This document shows positions 41,898-54,515 of a stretch of DNA of 54,588 nt, in pieces; the stretch's first letter is position 1; each line of letters begins with the position of its first letter. The position numbers and the translations under genes were made by a program. A model generated the notes under the pieces. The model made no database searches and was not told the DNA's origin. It saw only the letters and a program-made list of their open reading frames with translations. Source of the stretch: Bacteroidales bacterium. Its GTDB lineage: Bacteria; Bacteroidota; Bacteroidia; Bacteroidales; Paludibacteraceae. The stretch covers positions 1 through 54,588 of the forward strand of contig SUWZ01000018.1 in NCBI GenBank assembly GCA_015061185.1, given 5' to 3'.

Positions 41898-44800
41898 TTA
41901 ACGGATTTCAATTTCATCCAAAACATTACGTTTTGCCTCCATTATACGCTCCATATCCTCTTTAGAAGATACAATCAAACGATCGAAATCTCGTTGACCT
42001 GTACCGGCAGGAATCAAGTGTCCGCAAATTACGTTCTCTTTCATTCCTTCCAAATAGTCAACTTTACCTCTGATAGCAGCATCATTCAAGACTTTAGTAG
42101 TCTCTTGGAAAGAGGCTGCAGACATAAAGCTGGTAGTTTGAAGAGCTGCACGAGTGATACCTTGCAAAACTTGAGAAGAGACAGCCGGAACTGCATCCCT
42201 TGTTTCTACCAATTTCAAATCTTTACGTTTCAATGAGCTATTCTCATCTCTCAATTTACGAACAGTAACAATTTGACCCGGTTTCAAGTTTTCAGAATCA
42301 CCTGCATCAACAACAACTTTCTTACCAAAGATACGGTCATTTTCCTCCATAAATTCCAACTTATCAACCACTTCCTTCTCTAAGAAACGAGTGTCTCCTG
42401 CATCAGCGATTTCAACCTTACGCATCATTTGACGCACAATCACCTCAAAGTGTTTATCATTGATCTTCACACCTTGCAAACGATACACATCTTGTACCTC
42501 GTTTACGATATACTCTTGAACAGCGGTCGGACCTTTAATTGCCAAGATGTCAGAAGGAGTGATCGCACCATCAGACAAAGGAGTACCGGCACGAACATAA
42601 TCGTTTTCTTGCACCAAGATTTGTTTTGACAACGGAACAAGATATTTCTTCACATCTCCAGCTTTAGAGGTGATAGAAATTTCACGATTACCACGTTTCA
42701 CCTTGCCAAATGAAACCTCACCATCAATTTCAGAAACAACTGCAGGGTTAGATGGGTTACGAGCCTCAAATAACTCGGTCACACGAGGAAGACCTCCGGT
42801 GATATCTCCCGCTTTACCAACAGCGCGAGGAATCTTCACCAACAACTGTCCGCTCTTAACCGATTCATTATCATCGACAATAACGTGAGCACCTACCGGC
42901 AAACTATACGTTTTAATCAAGTTACCCTTCTTATCCAAGACATGAGCTTCCGGTACATTTGCTTTATCTTTAGACTCGATAATAATCTTCTCTTTCAAAC
43001 CTGTAGTTTCGTCGGACTCAGTCTTGTACGTAACGTTTTCAATAACGTTTTCGAACTTAATTTTACCGGCAACTTCCGTAATAATCACAGCGTTGAATGG
43101 GTCCCATTCACAAATTCTATCTCCCTTCTTTACCGTTTGACCATTCTTAATAAATAGTTTTGCACCATAAGGGATATTTGCGTTTGTCAATACAATCTTA
43201 GTATTAGGATCAATAATCTTCAACTCTGCCAAACGACCCACCACGATTTGAGTAGTAGAACCATCTTCGTTTTCAGCATCAACAGTTCTCAACTCATCTA
43301 TTTCAACGATACCATCATAACGAGACGTAATACCGGATTCTGCAGCAATGTTACCTGCGATACCTCCCACGTGGAAAGTACGCAATGTCAACTGAGTACC
43401 CGGTTCACCGATAGACTGAGCAGCGATAACTCCCACAGCCTCACCTTTTTGAACCAAACGTCCTGTTGCCAAGTTACGTCCGTAACATTTTGCACAAACA
43501 CCTCTCTTAGATTCGCAAGTCAATACAGAACGAATCTCAACACGTTCAATTGGAGATTCTTGAATAATTTGAGCCTGATCTTCACGAATTTCCTCACCAG
43601 CCTGAACAATAATTTCACCGGTCAAAGGATGTTGAATATCATGAACAGAAACACGACCCAAGATCCTTTCGTACAAAGAGGCAACAACCTCTTCATTATT
43701 CTTAAGTTCAGTACAAACCAAACCTCTCAAAGTACCACAATCCTCCTCATTGATAATCACATCGTGCGAAACATCCACAAGACGACGAGTCAAATAACCC
43801 GCATCAGCAGTTTTCAACGCAGTATCCGCCAAACCTTTACGAGCACCGTGAGTAGAGATAAAGTACTCTAACACAGACAATCCCTCTTTAAAGTTAGACA
43901 AGATCGGATTTTCAATAATTTGACCACCTTCGGCACCGGCTTTTTGCGGTTTCGCCATCAATCCACGCATACCGGAAAGCTGACGAATTTGCTCTTTAGA
44001 ACCACGGGCACCGGAATCCAACATCATGTAAACAGAGTTAAATCCTTGGTCGTCAGAAGAGATAGTCTTCATCAAGATATTAGACAAGTTTGAATTAACA
44101 TGCGTCCAAATATCAATAATTTGGTTATAACGCTCGTTATAAGTAATGAATCCCATGTTATAGTTATTCATCACCTCTTCTACCTCTTTATAACCTTGTT
44201 CAACCAACTCCTCTTTTTCCTTAGGGATAATAACGTTTTCCAAGTTAAATGACAAGCATCCACGGAACGCCATGTAGTAACCTAAATCTTTGATATCATC
44301 CAAGAATTGAGCAGTACGAGCCACTCCACAAACTTTAATGACATCACCGATAATATCACGAAGAGATTTTTTGGTAACCAATGTATTAACGAAACCAACC
44401 TCATCAGGAACATTTTGATTAAAAATCAAACGACCGACAGTAGTTTCCAACATTGTATCAACCAACTCTCCATTTTCATTTAAATCTTTAACGATAACCG
44501 AAATAGGAGCATGAAGAGCCACTTTTTTCTCATTATAAGCAATCAACGCCTCTTCAACGCCATAGAATTTCAAGCCATCACCCAAAGCACCTTTACGAGG
44601 TTTTGTAATATAATACAAACCAAGCACCATATCTTGCGAAGGCACAGTAATAGGAGAACCATTAGCAGGGTTAAGGATATTATGCGAAGCCAACATCAAC
44701 ATCTGAGCCTCCAAAATAGCCTCGTTACCAAGTGGCAAGTGAACAGCCATCTGGTCACCATCAAAGTCGGCATTAAACGCCGTACAAGCCAATGGGTGTA

Positions 44801-46184
44801 ACTGAATAGCTTTACCCTCAATCATTTTAGGTTGGAACGCTTGAATACCCAAACGGTGCAATGTAGGAGCACGGTTAAGAAGAACCGGATGACCTTTCAT
44901 TACATATTCCAAGATATCCCAAACAACAGCATCTTTACGACTATCAACAATTCTCTTAGCAGATTTAACAGTCTTTACAATACCACGCTCAATCAATTTT
45001 CTGATGATAAATGGTTTGTACAACTCAGCCGCCATATCCTTAGGGATACCACACTCATGCATTTTCAATTCCGGACCAACGACAATAACCGAACGAGCAG
45101 AATAGTCAACACGTTTACCCAACAAGTTTTGACGGAAACGACCTTGCTTACCTTTCAAACTATCAGACAACGACTTCAAAGGTCTGTTAGCATCGGTTTT
45201 AACCGCACTAGACTTTCTAGAGTTATCGAATAAAGAGTCCACAGCCTCTTGCAACATACGTTTTTCATTACGCAAGATAACCTCAGGAGCTTTAATTTCG
45301 ATTAATCTCTTCAAACGATTATTACGAATAATCACACGACGATACAAGTCATTTAAGTCGGAAGTTGCAAAACGTCCACCATCCAATGGAACCAAAGGAC
45401 GCAATTCAGGAGGAATAACCGGAACGATTTTAACAATCATCCATTCAGGTTTATTTCGACCATTAGAAGCACGGAACGCCTCCACTACTTGCAAACGTTT
45501 CAAAGCTTCACTCTTACGTTGTTGAGAAGACTCTTGACCCGCCTTATTTCTCAAATCATAAGACAAGCTATCCAAATCCAAGCGTTGTAACATATCATAG
45601 ATAGCCTCAGCACCCATCTTTGCGATAAACTTGTTCGGATCTGTATCTTCCAACAATTGATTATCCTTAGGAAGAGTATCGAGAATATCCAAGTACTCCT
45701 CTTCTGTCAACAGATCTTGTTCAGAAATACCATCCTCAGCCTTAATACCAGGTTGGATAACTACGTAACGCTCATAATAGATAACAGCATCCAACTTTTT
45801 AGTAGGCATTCCCAATAGATAACCAATTTTGTTTGGCAAAGAACGGAAATACCAAATATGAGCAACAGGAACTACCAATTGGATATGCCCCATACGTTCA
45901 CGACGAACTTTTTTCTCTGTTACTTCAACACCACAACGGTCACAAACGATACCCTTATAACGGATACGACGATATTTACCGCAATGACACTCATAATCTT
46001 TAACAGGACCAAAGATACGCTCACAGAACAAACCTTCGCGCTCAGGCTTATAAGTTCTATAATTGATTGTTTCAGGTTTCAAAACCTCTCCGCTTGAAGC
46101 CTCCAAAATTTCTTCCGGAGAAGCCAAACCGATTGAAATCTTATTAAATGCGCTCTTTACCTTATTTTCTTTTCTAAAAGCCAT
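41898..46184 (-). CDS. rpoC: DNA-directed RNA polymerase subunit beta'
   Basis: 1428 residues, the largest RNA polymerase subunit. It contains the N-terminal zinc site [20 protein letters not shown], the catalytic magnesium loop [12 protein letters not shown] and a second zinc cluster ([15 protein letters not shown]). No split or intein is visible. The start is ATG at 46184, 24 bp after rpoB. Confidence 0.98.
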   Translation of the reverse strand: MAFRKENKVKSAFNKISIGLASPEEILEASSGEVLKPETINYRTYKPEREGLFCERIFGPVKDYECHCGKYRRIRYKGIVCDRCGVEVTEKKVRRERMGHIQLVVPVAHIWYFRSLPNKIGYLLGMPTKKLDAVIYYERYVVIQPGIKAEDGISEQDLLTEEEYLDILDTLPKDNQLLEDTDPNKFIAKMGAEAIYDMLQRLDLDSLSYDLRNKAGQESSQQRKSEALKRLQVVEAFRASNGRNKPEWMIVKIVPVIPPELRPLVPLDGGRFATSDLNDLYRRVIIRNNRLKRLIEIKAPEVILRNEKRMLQEAVDSLFDNSRKSSAVKTDANRPLKSLSDSLKGKQGRFRQNLLGKRVDYSARSVIVVGPELKMHECGIPKDMAAELYKPFIIRKLIERGIVKTVKSAKRIVDSRKDAVVWDILEYVMKGHPVLLNRAPTLHRLGIQAFQPKMIEGKAIQLHPLACTAFNADFDGDQMAVHLPLGNEAILEAQMLMLASHNILNPANGSPITVPSQDMVLGLYYITKPRKGALGDGLKFYGVEEALIAYNEKKVALHAPISVIVKDLNENGELVDTMLETTVGRLIFNQNVPDEVGFVNTLVTKKSLRDIIGDVIKVCGVARTAQFLDDIKDLGYYMAFRGCLSFNLENVIIPKEKEELVEQGYKEVEEVMNNYNMGFITYNERYNQIIDIWTHVNSNLSNILMKTISSDDQGFNSVYMMLDSGARGSKEQIRQLSGMRGLMAKPQKAGAEGGQIIENPILSNFKEGLSVLEYFISTHGARKGLADTALKTADAGYLTRRLVDVSHDVIINEEDCGTLRGLVCTELKNNEEVVASLYERILGRVSVHDIQHPLTGEIIVQAGEEIREDQAQIIQESPIERVEIRSVLTCESKRGVCAKCYGRNLATGRLVQKGEAVGVIAAQSIGEPGTQLTLRTFHVGGIAGNIAAESGITSRYDGIVEIDELRTVDAENEDGSTTQIVVGRLAELKIIDPNTKIVLTNANIPYGAKLFIKNGQTVKKGDRICEWDPFNAVIITEVAGKIKFENVIENVTYKTESDETTGLKEKIIIESKDKANVPEAHVLDKKGNLIKTYSLPVGAHVIVDDNESVKSGQLLVKIPRAVGKAGDITGGLPRVTELFEARNPSNPAVVSEIDGEVSFGKVKRGNREISITSKAGDVKKYLVPLSKQILVQENDYVRAGTPLSDGAITPSDILAIKGPTAVQEYIVNEVQDVYRLQGVKINDKHFEVIVRQMMRKVEIADAGDTRFLEKEVVDKLEFMEENDRIFGKKVVVDAGDSENLKPGQIVTVRKLRDENSSLKRKDLKLVETRDAVPAVSSQVLQGITRAALQTTSFMSAASFQETTKVLNDAAIRGKVDYLEGMKENVICGHLIPAGTGQRDFDRLIVSSKEDMERIMEAKRNVLDEIEIR

Positions 46185-46208
46185 GTTGATATTATTATAA
46201 GATTACAA

Positions 46209-49200
46209 TTAATCGAGTGTTATACTCAATCCCAAACCTCTCAACTCATGCAACAATACGTTCAAAGACTCCGGAATACCAGCAACCGGCATCGGTTCAC
46301 CCTTAACGATAGATTCGTAAGCACGAGCACGACCCAAGACGTCATCCGACTTGATAGTCAAAATCTCTTGAAGGATGTGAGATGCACCAAATGCCTCCAA
46401 TGCCCAAACCTCCATCTCTCCGAAACGTTGACCTCCAAATTGCGCCTTACCTCCTAACGGTTGTTGAGTAATCAAAGAGTAAGGACCAATAGAACGAGCA
46501 TGCATCTTGTCATCAACCATGTGACCCAACTTCAACATATAGATAACTCCGACAGTAGCAGGTTGGTCAAAACGTTCACCGGTTCCACCATCACACAAAT
46601 AAGTTTTACCATATCTTGGAATTCCGGCCTTTTCTGTCCACTCATTCAAGTCATCCAAAGTTGCACCATCAAAGATTGGAGTCGCAAACTTAACATTTAG
46701 TTTTAGTCCAGCCCAACCCAAAACAGTTTCAAAGATTTGCCCCAAGTTCATACGAGAAGGCACACCCAATGGATTCAAAACGATATCTACCGGAGTTCCA
46801 TCCTCTAAGAACGGCATATCCTCTTGACGAACGATACGAGAAACAATACCCTTGTTACCATGACGACCTGCCATCTTATCACCAACACGAATCTTACGTT
46901 TTTTAGCAATATAAACTTTAACCAATTGAACGATTCCTGCAGGCAACTCATCACCAATTGTCAAATTAAACTTCTTACGTTTAGTAACTGCGTCCAATTC
47001 TTTATACTTCTTCAAATAGTTCATGATTAAATCACGAATCATATCATTCTTATAAGAATCAGAAGTCCACTTACTTAACTGAATAGTTGTATAATCAATT
47101 TCTTCTAAAGCCTTCTTAGTGAACTTAGCACCTTTGGCAATAACATCAACACCTAAGAAATCTTTCACCCCTTGAGATGTTTTTCCATTTGTCAAAACCA
47201 AAAGTTTTTCAACTAAGATTGCCTTTAGTTCAACAGCTTTCTCATCAAATTCTTCGTCAATCTTTGGCAACAACGCCTTATCTGACAAACGAGATTTTCT
47301 TGTTTTTACAACACGAGAGAACAACTTCTTATCAACAACAACACCGCGCAAAGAAGGATGAGCTTTCAACGAAGCGTCTTTTACATCACCCGCTTTGTCA
47401 CCGAAGATAGCACGTAGCAACTTTTCTTCCGGAGAAGGATCAGTTTCACCCTTAGGAGTAATCTTACCTATCAAAATATCACCCGGTTCAACAAAAGCAC
47501 CGACACGGATAATACCATTCTCATCCAAGTTACGAGTAGCCTCTTCACTGACATTCGGAATGTCAGCAGTCAACTCTTCCATACCACGTTTCGTTTCACG
47601 AACCTCTAATTGGTACTCATCAACATGAACTGAAGTGAATATATCGTACTTACAAACTTTCTCGTTGATAACGATAGCATCCTCATAGTTATATCCCTTC
47701 CAAGGCATGAAGGCAACCAAAAGGTTCTTTCCAATAGCCAACTCACCGTTTTGAGTAGAATATCCCTCAGTAAGGATTTGCCCCTTAGAAACACGTTGAC
47801 CCACCTGTACAATTGGACGCAAGTCTATTGTAGTACTTTGGTTAGTCTTACGGAATTTCGGGATAATATAATCTTTAACAGCCGACTCAAAGCTAACAAA
47901 CTCTTCATCTTCTGTTCTATCATAGCGGATTTTAATAACACTAGCATCCACGAACTCAATCACACCATCACCTTCAGCTGTAATTTGAGTACGAGAGTCG
48001 CGGATCAATTGACCTTCGATACCGGTACCCACAATAGGCGACTCACAACGCAACAAAGGCACAGCCTGACGCATCATGTTAGATCCCATCAAAGCACGGT
48101 TCGCATCATCATGCTCCAAGAACGGAATCAAAGAAGCCGCGATAGAAGCGATTTGTTGAGGAGCAACATCCATCAAATCCAACTCTTGAGGAGAAACGAC
48201 AGGGAAGTCAGCATCTTGACGAGCCTTAACTTTGCTATCAACCAAAGCACCATTATCATCAACAACAGCATTTCCTTGAGCAATAATTTTGCCCTCTTCC
48301 TCTTCAGCAGTCAGATATTTAATACCATTGACAGACATATCCACCTTACCATCTTTAACGATACGATAAGGAGTTTCGATAAATCCAAGATCATTAATTT
48401 TCGCATACACACACAAAGAAGAGATCAAACCGATGTTTGGACCTTCCGGTGTTTCAATAGGACACAAACGACCATAGTGAGTATAGTGTACGTCACGCAC
48501 CTCGAAACCGGCACGTTCACGAGACAAACCACCAGGACCCAAAGCAGAGAGACGACGTTTATGAGTAATCTCGGCAAGAGGGTTAGTTTGATCCATGAAT
48601 TGCGACAAAGCATTAGTACCGAAGAATGAGTTAATAACAGAAGAAATAGTCTTCGCATTAATCAACTCAACCGGACTAAACACCTCATTATCGCGAACGT
48701 TCATACGTTCACGAATAGTACGCGCCATACGAGCCAAACCAACACCAAATTGATTATAAAGTTGTTCACCAACAGTACGAACACGACGATTGCTCAAGTG
48801 GTCGATATCATCTACATCCGCCTTAGAGTTGATCAACTCGATTAAATACTTAATAATCTCAATGATGTCTTCTTTTGTAAGAACTCGCACATCCATATCA
48901 GTCGTCAAGTTCAACTTTTTGTTGATACGATAACGACCGACCTCGCCTAAATCGTAGCGTTTTTCAGAGAAGAACAACCCAGAAATAACCTCACGAGCCG
49001 CATTTTCATCAGCAGGGTCAGCACTACGCAATTGACGATATATATAATAAACAGCCTCCTTTTCGGAGTTACTAGTATCTTTTTGCAAAGTATTATAGAT
49101 AATACCATAGTCAGAAAGATTTTGATCCTCCTTATGAAGCAAAATAGTTTGAACGCCAGAATCTAAAATTGTTTGGATGTGGTCTTTATCCAAAATAGTT

Positions 49201-50021
49201 TCACGATCGATGATAACCTCGTTACGTTCGATAGAAACCACCTCTCCAGTATCTTCATCAACAAAATCTTCGATCCAAGTTTTCAAGACACGAGCAGCCA
49301 ATTTTCTACCCTCAGCCTTTTTCAAACCGGCTTTAGAGACTTTCACCTCTTCAGCCAAACCGAAAATTTCAAGAATATCCTTATCACTTTCAAATCCGAT
49401 AGCACGCAACAACGTAGTTACCGGTAATTTTTTCTTACGGTCGATGTAAGCATACATGACGTTGTTAATATCAGTAGCAAACTCGATCCATGACCCTTTA
49501 AAAGGGATAATACGAGCGGAATACAATTTTGTTCCATTAGCATGCATACTCTGTCCGAAGAAAACACCCGGAGATCTATGCAACTGAGAAACAACTACGC
49601 GCTCAGCTCCATTAATGATAAAAGTACCCTTATCAGTCATATAAGGGATTGTACCCAAATATACATCTTGAATGATTGTCTCAAAATCCTCATGGTCAGG
49701 ATCCGTACAATACAACTTAAGTTTAGCTTTTAGCGGAACACAATAAGTCAACCCTCTCTCGATACACTCTTCGATAGTATATCTAGAAGGATCGATATAA
49801 TAATCCAAAAACTCAAGAACAAAATTGTTCCTTGTATCCGCAATTGGAAAATTTTCTGAGAAAACCTCATACATCCCATCATTCTTTCTCAATTCAGGAG
49901 GTGTATCAAGCTGAAAAAAATCTTTAAAAGATTTCAATTGCACTTCAAGGAAGTCTGGATATTCAAGATGCTCCTTGATAGATGCAAAACTTATTCTTTG
50001 GTTTTTATCAAAAGAAGTCAT
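46209..50021 (-). CDS. rpoB: DNA-directed RNA polymerase subunit beta
   Basis: 1270 residues. The rifampicin pocket reads [19 protein letters not shown] and SALGPGG, the common sensitive type. Downstream are the conserved [17 protein letters not shown] and [14 protein letters not shown] segments. A terminator-like hairpin lies between rplL and this gene, so its expression is probably attenuated relative to the ribosomal genes. Confidence 0.98.
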   Translation of the reverse strand: MTSFDKNQRISFASIKEHLEYPDFLEVQLKSFKDFFQLDTPPELRKNDGMYEVFSENFPIADTRNNFVLEFLDYYIDPSRYTIEECIERGLTYCVPLKAKLKLYCTDPDHEDFETIIQDVYLGTIPYMTDKGTFIINGAERVVVSQLHRSPGVFFGQSMHANGTKLYSARIIPFKGSWIEFATDINNVMYAYIDRKKKLPVTTLLRAIGFESDKDILEIFGLAEEVKVSKAGLKKAEGRKLAARVLKTWIEDFVDEDTGEVVSIERNEVIIDRETILDKDHIQTILDSGVQTILLHKEDQNLSDYGIIYNTLQKDTSNSEKEAVYYIYRQLRSADPADENAAREVISGLFFSEKRYDLGEVGRYRINKKLNLTTDMDVRVLTKEDIIEIIKYLIELINSKADVDDIDHLSNRRVRTVGEQLYNQFGVGLARMARTIRERMNVRDNEVFSPVELINAKTISSVINSFFGTNALSQFMDQTNPLAEITHKRRLSALGPGGLSRERAGFEVRDVHYTHYGRLCPIETPEGPNIGLISSLCVYAKINDLGFIETPYRIVKDGKVDMSVNGIKYLTAEEEEGKIIAQGNAVVDDNGALVDSKVKARQDADFPVVSPQELDLMDVAPQQIASIAASLIPFLEHDDANRALMGSNMMRQAVPLLRCESPIVGTGIEGQLIRDSRTQITAEGDGVIEFVDASVIKIRYDRTEDEEFVSFESAVKDYIIPKFRKTNQSTTIDLRPIVQVGQRVSKGQILTEGYSTQNGELAIGKNLLVAFMPWKGYNYEDAIVINEKVCKYDIFTSVHVDEYQLEVRETKRGMEELTADIPNVSEEATRNLDENGIIRVGAFVEPGDILIGKITPKGETDPSPEEKLLRAIFGDKAGDVKDASLKAHPSLRGVVVDKKLFSRVVKTRKSRLSDKALLPKIDEEFDEKAVELKAILVEKLLVLTNGKTSQGVKDFLGVDVIAKGAKFTKKALEEIDYTTIQLSKWTSDSYKNDMIRDLIMNYLKKYKELDAVTKRKKFNLTIGDELPAGIVQLVKVYIAKKRKIRVGDKMAGRHGNKGIVSRIVRQEDMPFLEDGTPVDIVLNPLGVPSRMNLGQIFETVLGWAGLKLNVKFATPIFDGATLDDLNEWTEKAGIPRYGKTYLCDGGTGERFDQPATVGVIYMLKLGHMVDDKMHARSIGPYSLITQQPLGGKAQFGGQRFGEMEVWALEAFGASHILQEILTIKSDDVLGRARAYESIVKGEPMPVAGIPESLNVLLHELRGLGLSITLD

Positions 50022-50062
50022 TTAATTAAGATTTAAGTGAACTTAAAAATAAAAATAGACGT

Positions 50063-50100
50063 AAAAAGGTTTAGAACCCCCTTATCAAAGGTTCTAAACC
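50063..50100 (-). terminator. Partial terminator/attenuator between rplL and rpoB
   Basis: An 11-bp perfect stem, GGTTTAGAACC (50068-50078) with GGTTCTAAACC (50090-50100). Read on the minus strand it is followed by TTTTT. It sits 30 bp past the rplL stop, where enteric bacteria also have an attenuator that lowers rpoBC transcription relative to rplJL. Confidence 0.85.
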
Positions 50101-50130
50101 AAAGTTCCTGATAATCAGAACCGTGCAGTA

Positions 50131-50505
50131 CTATTTAAGTTCAACTTCAGCTCCGCCTTCTTCAAGTTGTTTCTTAAGACCTTCAGCGTCAGCCTTAGCA
50201 AGACCTTCTTTAATTACGCTAGGAGCACCGTCAACCATATCTTTAGCCTCTTTCAAGCCAAGACCAGTTAATTCTTTAACTAACTTAACGATAGCCAACT
50301 TATTAGCACCTGCTGATTTCAAAACTACATCGAAAGATGATTTTTCTTCTTCAGCAGCAGCACCACCAGCTGCAGGAGCAGCTACAGCAACAGCTGCAGC
50401 AGCAGGTTCGATACCATACTCGTTTTTCAAAATTTCAGCTAGTTCGTTAACTTCTTTTACTGTTAAATTAACTAATTGTTCTGCAAAAGCTTTCAAATCT
50501 GCCAT
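50131..50505 (-). CDS. rplL: 50S ribosomal protein L7/L12
   Basis: 124 residues: helical N-terminal dimer domain (1 to about 33), an Ala/Gly-rich hinge (about 35-52), and the C-terminal domain with [30 protein letters not shown] that recruits translation factors. Forms the stalk with L10 (rplJ, 50 bp upstream). Confidence 0.98.
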   Translation of the reverse strand: MADLKAFAEQLVNLTVKEVNELAEILKNEYGIEPAAAAVAVAAPAAGGAAAEEEKSSFDVVLKSAGANKLAIVKLVKELTGLGLKEAKDMVDGAPSVIKEGLAKADAEGLKKQLEEGGAEVELK

Positions 50506-50555
50506 TGTTATATGTATTAAAAATGTTTATAATTCAATTATTACTATACTAAATT

Positions 50556-51074
50556 TTATTTTTCAGAAAGTGTTTTCAACACTCCGTGGAGAGTAGAACC
50601 TCCAGATTGAAGAGCAGAAATAACATTCTTCGCCGGAGATTGCAACAAAGTAACAATATCACCGATAAGTTCATTCTTACTCTTGATGCTAACTAACGCA
50701 TCCAATTGATCAGCACCAACATAGAAACTTTCTTCTACATAAGCACCCTTAAGAACCGGCTTACCAACTTTATTACCCTTAGCAAACTCTTTAAGCAACT
50801 TTGCAGGAGCATTACCTGTATTAGACAACATCAAAGCAGTAGGACCTTCCAAAAGTGAATACAATTGAGAGAAGTCACCTTTTTGCTCTAAAGCTCTTTT
50901 AAGCAAAGTATTCTTAACTACAACGAATTTAATCTCATTCTTAAAACAAGCTCTTCTCAAATCACTTGTCAAATCAGCTGTTAAACCAGCAGCATCTGTA
51001 AGATAAAAATGAGAATACTCATTAAGACTATTAACTATCTGCTCTATGATAAGATTTTTATCTTCCTTTTTCAT
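50556..51074 (-). CDS. rplJ: 50S ribosomal protein L10
   Basis: 172 residues. The N-terminal domain binds 23S rRNA (FYLTDAAGLTADLTSDLRRA and VVVKNTLLKRAL). The C-terminal helix carries the L7/L12 dimers. It is 11 bp after rplA, so no separate L10 leader is present between the two. Confidence 0.97.
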   Translation of the reverse strand: MKKEDKNLIIEQIVNSLNEYSHFYLTDAAGLTADLTSDLRRACFKNEIKFVVVKNTLLKRALEQKGDFSQLYSLLEGPTALMLSNTGNAPAKLLKEFAKGNKVGKPVLKGAYVEESFYVGADQLDALVSIKSKNELIGDIVTLLQSPAKNVISALQSGGSTLHGVLKTLSEK

Positions 51075-51085
51075 GTTTCTAAATA

Positions 51086-51784
51086 TTAAATTTCATCAAC
51101 TGATTTAGGGTCAATTTTAATACCCGGACTCATAGTACTTGAAAGATAAATACTCTTAACATACACACCCTTAGAAGATGCCGGTTTCAATTTGATCAAA
51201 GTTTCAACAAAAACCTTAGCATTCTCCATAATTTGTTGAGGAGTGAATGATACCTTTCCTACTGAAGTATGAACAATACCGAACTTATCAACTTTGAAGT
51301 CGATTTTTCCTTGTTTAACTTCCTTAACAGCTTTCCCTACTTCATTTGTAACAGTACCACTTTTAGGGTTTGGCATTAAACCACGAGGACCCAATACACG
51401 ACCCAAAGCACCAATTTTACCCATGATAGAAGGCATAGTTATAATAACGTCAACGTCAGTCCAACCTCCCTTGATCTTCTCGATATATTCATCCAAACCA
51501 ACATAGTCTGCACCTGCAGCCTTAGCATCAGCCTCTGCATCAGGAGTACACAAAGCCAATACACGTACCTCTTTACCGGTACCGTTTGGCAAAGATACGA
51601 CACCACGAACCATTTGGTTTGCCTTACGAGGATCAACACCTAAGCGAACATCAATATCAACTGAAGCATCAAACTTTGTAGTAGTAATTTCTTTTACTAA
51701 CTCAGATGCTTCCTTTAAAGAGTAAGATTTCCCTGCTTCAATCTTCTCTAAAGCTAACTTTTGATTTTTTGTAAGTTTACCCAT
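51086..51784 (-). CDS. rplA: 50S ribosomal protein L1
   Basis: 232 residues of the two-domain L1 fold. Conserved segments are [35 protein letters not shown] and [17 protein letters not shown]. Binds the L1 stalk of 23S rRNA and in many bacteria represses its own operon. It lies 17 bp after rplK. Confidence 0.98.
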   Translation of the reverse strand: MGKLTKNQKLALEKIEAGKSYSLKEASELVKEITTTKFDASVDIDVRLGVDPRKANQMVRGVVSLPNGTGKEVRVLALCTPDAEADAKAAGADYVGLDEYIEKIKGGWTDVDVIITMPSIMGKIGALGRVLGPRGLMPNPKSGTVTNEVGKAVKEVKQGKIDFKVDKFGIVHTSVGKVSFTPQQIMENAKVFVETLIKLKPASSKGVYVKSIYLSSTMSPGIKIDPKSVDEI

Positions 51785-51801
51785 TTCAATTGAAGTGTTA
51801 A

Positions 51802-52245
51802 TTATTTATTACCAGGGAATTCTCCTTTAACGGTGATACCCATACTTCTTGCTGTACCAGCAACCATAGACATAGCAGACTCGATAGTAAAGCAATTCAA
51901 ATCTTGCATTTTATCCTCTGCAATAGTTCTAACTTGGTCCCAAGTAATTTCAGCAACTTTCTTACGATTAGGCTCAGCAGAACCACTTTTTTGCTTAGTA
52001 ATTTCCAAAAGTTGAACTGCTACTGGAGGAGTCTTAACGACAAAATCAAAAGACTTATCAGCATAATAAGAGATGACAACAGGCAACACTTTTCCAGCTT
52101 TGTCTTGTGTCCTTGCATTAAACTGCTTGCAGAAGTCCATGATGTTAATACCCTTAGAACCCAATGCAGGTCCAACCGGTGGTGATGGATTCGCAGCGCC
52201 TCCCTTTATCTGCAATTTGATAAATCCAGCAACTTCTTTAGCCAT
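51802..52245 (-). CDS. rplK: 50S ribosomal protein L11
   Basis: 147 residues: N-terminal domain with [30 protein letters not shown], linker, and C-terminal rRNA-binding domain. Forms the GTPase-associated centre and helps trigger the stringent response. It follows nusG. Confidence 0.98.
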   Translation of the reverse strand: MAKEVAGFIKLQIKGGAANPSPPVGPALGSKGINIMDFCKQFNARTQDKAGKVLPVVISYYADKSFDFVVKTPPVAVQLLEITKQKSGSAEPNRKKVAEITWDQVRTIAEDKMQDLNCFTIESAMSMVAGTARSMGITVKGEFPGNK

Positions 52246-52303
52246 TTTAAAAACTATATTTAAATTAAAAAAATAATACGAACTACACAGAATCAGAATA
52301 ACA

Positions 52304-52858
52304 CTATTCCTTTTCCACTTGAGTAAAGTTCAACTCCAAAGGAGTTTTACGACCGAAGATTTTAACCATAACTTTGAGTTTTTTACGCTCATTGTTAACT
52401 TCCTCAATTATACCGCTAAATCCGCTGAAAGGACCAAAGGTAACCTTAACCGATTCACCCTCAAAATAAGGCACAACGATTTCCTCTTCAGACTCATTCA
52501 ACTCATCGACTTTACCTAAAATGCGATTAACTTCACTTTGACGCAAAGGCACAGGAGCATTTGTTCTCTTAGAACCATCACCCAAGAAACCAATAACATT
52601 AGGAATTTCTGTTAAGCGATGAGTCACCTCACCAACAAGATTAGCTTGAACTAAAACATAACCAGGAAGATAAGTTCTCTCTTTCGAAATTTTCTTTCCG
52701 TTTTTAATTTGAAACACACGTTCAGTCGGAATCAAAACAGACGAAACAAAATTACCAAGATCCGTATTAGCAATCTCATTTTCGAGATACTCACGCACCT
52801 TGTTCTCTTTACCGCTAATAGCACGAAGAACGTACCATTTCATACCAGTCTCAGACAT
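52304..52858 (-). CDS. nusG: Transcription antitermination protein NusG
   Basis: 184 residues. NGN domain at the N-terminus ([20 protein letters not shown], then [11 protein letters not shown]) and a KOW motif ([16 protein letters not shown]) at the C-terminus. Binds RNA polymerase and couples it to ribosomes or Rho. It is 13 bp after secE. Confidence 0.97.
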   Translation of the reverse strand: MSETGMKWYVLRAISGKENKVREYLENEIANTDLGNFVSSVLIPTERVFQIKNGKKISKERTYLPGYVLVQANLVGEVTHRLTEIPNVIGFLGDGSKRTNAPVPLRQSEVNRILGKVDELNESEEEIVVPYFEGESVKVTFGPFSGFSGIIEEVNNERKKLKVMVKIFGRKTPLELNFTQVEKE

Positions 52859-52871
52859 TTTAATCCCTCCC

Positions 52872-53066
52872 TTATGATAACAAATTGTAGATGAACTTCA
52901 TTAATTCTTCAATCGCCTTGTCCATACCAAAAATCACTAGAGCAATAAGAAGGGAAGCTACTAGAACAACTACTGCACTATTAGACAATTCTTTAGACGA
53001 AGGCCAAGAAACTTTATTAACTAGTTCGTCGTATGAATCTTTGATATAAGTTAATACTTTCATCAT
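52872..53066 (-). CDS. secE: Preprotein translocase subunit SecE
   Basis: 64 residues from the ATG at 53066 (a second ATG follows at 53063): short amphipathic region (YIKDSYDELVNKVSWPSSKE) and one C-terminal membrane helix (AVVVLVASLLIALVIFGM). The reading frame is open to 53108, but that would start inside the tRNA-Trp gene, so the ATG at 53066 or 53063 is preferred. The last gene before nusG in the standard order. Confidence 0.95.
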   Translation of the reverse strand: MMKVLTYIKDSYDELVNKVSWPSSKELSNSAVVVLVASLLIALVIFGMDKAIEELMKFIYNLLS

Positions 53067-53078
53067 TAAAATATTTAG

Positions 53079-53151
53079 CACGGAAGGAGAGGCTCGAACT
53101 CCCGACACCCGGTTTTGGAGACCGGTGCTCTACCAACTGAGCTACTCCCGT
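53079..53151 (-). tRNA. tRNA-Trp (CCA)
   Basis: 73 nt with a complete cloverleaf. Acceptor ACGGGAG pairs with CTTCCGT, the anticodon loop is CTCCAAA between CCGGT and ACCGG (anticodon CCA), and the T loop is TTCGAGC. The 3' CCA is not encoded. Lies between tuf and secE. Confidence 0.95.
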
Positions 53152-53154
53152 AGA

Positions 53155-53179
53155 TTATCCTCCGGAAACCGGAGGATAA
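53155..53179 (-). promoter_or_regulatory. Perfect 11-bp hairpin between tuf and tRNA-Trp
   Basis: TTATCCTCCGG pairs with CCGGAGGATAA around a three-base loop. There is no U-tract, so a processing site or weak terminator is more likely than a full terminator. Confidence 0.6.
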
Positions 53180-53193
53180 ATTATTAATAGTTA

Positions 53194-54381
53194 TTAGTCA
53201 AGAATTGCAGTAATTTGACCAGAACCAACTGTTCTACCACCTTCACGAATAGCGAAACGAAGACCCTCGTTGCAAGCTACCGGATAGATTAATTTAACAG
53301 TAATCTCCAAGTTGTCACCTGGCATAACCATTTCAGTTCCTTCTGGCAAAGAAATCTCACCAGTAACGTCCAAAGTACGGATGTAGAATTGAGGACGATA
53401 TTTGTTATGGAATGGAGTGTGACGACCACCTTCTTCTTTCTTCAAGATATACACAGAAGCTTTGAATTCAGTGTGAGGAGTAACTTGACCTGGTTTACAA
53501 AGAACCATACCTCTCTTGATTTGATCCTTGTCGATACCACGAAGCAACAAACCTACGTTATCACCAGCTTGACCTTCGTCCAACAACTTACGGAACATCT
53601 CAACACCAGTTACAGTTGATTTCAATTTTTCAGCACCAAGACCGATAATTTCAACTTCTTCACCTACTTTGATGATACCAGTTTCGATACGACCAGTTGC
53701 AACAGTACCACGACCAGTGATAGAGAACACGTCCTCAACAGGCATCAAGAATGGTTTATCGATATCACGTGGAGGAAGTTCAATCCAAGTATCAACAGCA
53801 GCCATCAATTCCATGATCTTATCTTCCCATTGAGCTTCACCATTCAAAGCACCCAAAGCAGAACCACGGATAATAGGAGTGTTATCAGCATCGAACTCAT
53901 AGAAATCCAACAATTCGCGCATTTCCATTTCTACCAAGTCCAACATCTCAGCATCATCAACCATATCACACTTGTTCATAAATACAACCAAGCGAGGTAC
54001 GTTTACCTGACGAGCCAAAAGGATGTGCTCACGAGTTTGAGGCATTGGACCATCAGTTGCAGCAACTACGATGATTGCACCATCCATTTGAGCAGCACCA
54101 GTTACCATGTTCTTAACGTAATCGGCGTGACCTGGACAGTCAACGTGTGCATAGTGACGAGTTTCTGTTTGGTACTCAACGTGTGAAGTATTAATTGTAA
54201 TACCACGCTCTTTCTCTTCAGGAGCATTATCAATAGAATCAAATGAGCGCAATTCAGAAAGACCTTTCTTTGCCAATACTGTAGTAATAGCAGCAGTCAA
54301 AGTAGTCTTACCATGGTCAACGTGTCCGATTGTACCAATGTTAACGTGCGCTTTCGAACGGTCGAATTGTTCTTTTGCCAT
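53194..54381 (-). CDS. tuf: Translation elongation factor Tu
   Basis: 395 residues, complete. GTP-binding motifs are visible: GHVDHGKT (G1), RGITINTSH effector loop, [12 protein letters not shown] (G3) and NKCDMV (G4). Delivers aminoacyl-tRNA to the ribosome. Located between tRNA-Thr and tRNA-Trp, an order like the E. coli glyT-thrT-tufB locus. Confidence 0.98.
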   Translation of the reverse strand: MAKEQFDRSKAHVNIGTIGHVDHGKTTLTAAITTVLAKKGLSELRSFDSIDNAPEEKERGITINTSHVEYQTETRHYAHVDCPGHADYVKNMVTGAAQMDGAIIVVAATDGPMPQTREHILLARQVNVPRLVVFMNKCDMVDDAEMLDLVEMEMRELLDFYEFDADNTPIIRGSALGALNGEAQWEDKIMELMAAVDTWIELPPRDIDKPFLMPVEDVFSITGRGTVATGRIETGIIKVGEEVEIIGLGAEKLKSTVTGVEMFRKLLDEGQAGDNVGLLLRGIDKDQIKRGMVLCKPGQVTPHTEFKASVYILKKEEGGRHTPFHNKYRPQFYIRTLDVTGEISLPEGTEMVMPGDNLEITVKLIYPVACNEGLRFAIREGGRTVGSGQITAILD

Positions 54382-54437
54382 AACTTCTTAAATATTTTTA
54401 ATTAATTAATAATTTTTATTTCCAACCTTAGCAACAG

Positions 54438-54509
<72 letters not shown>

Positions 54510-54515
54510 GATTAG

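Noticed and set aside
43248-43871. 207-codon frame antisense to rpoC
   Set aside because: It is a shadow of the conserved rpoC frame; no domain or promoter is evident.
47751-48629. 292-codon frame antisense to rpoB
   Set aside because: Long antisense frames are expected here from rpoB codon composition; no supporting signal is present.
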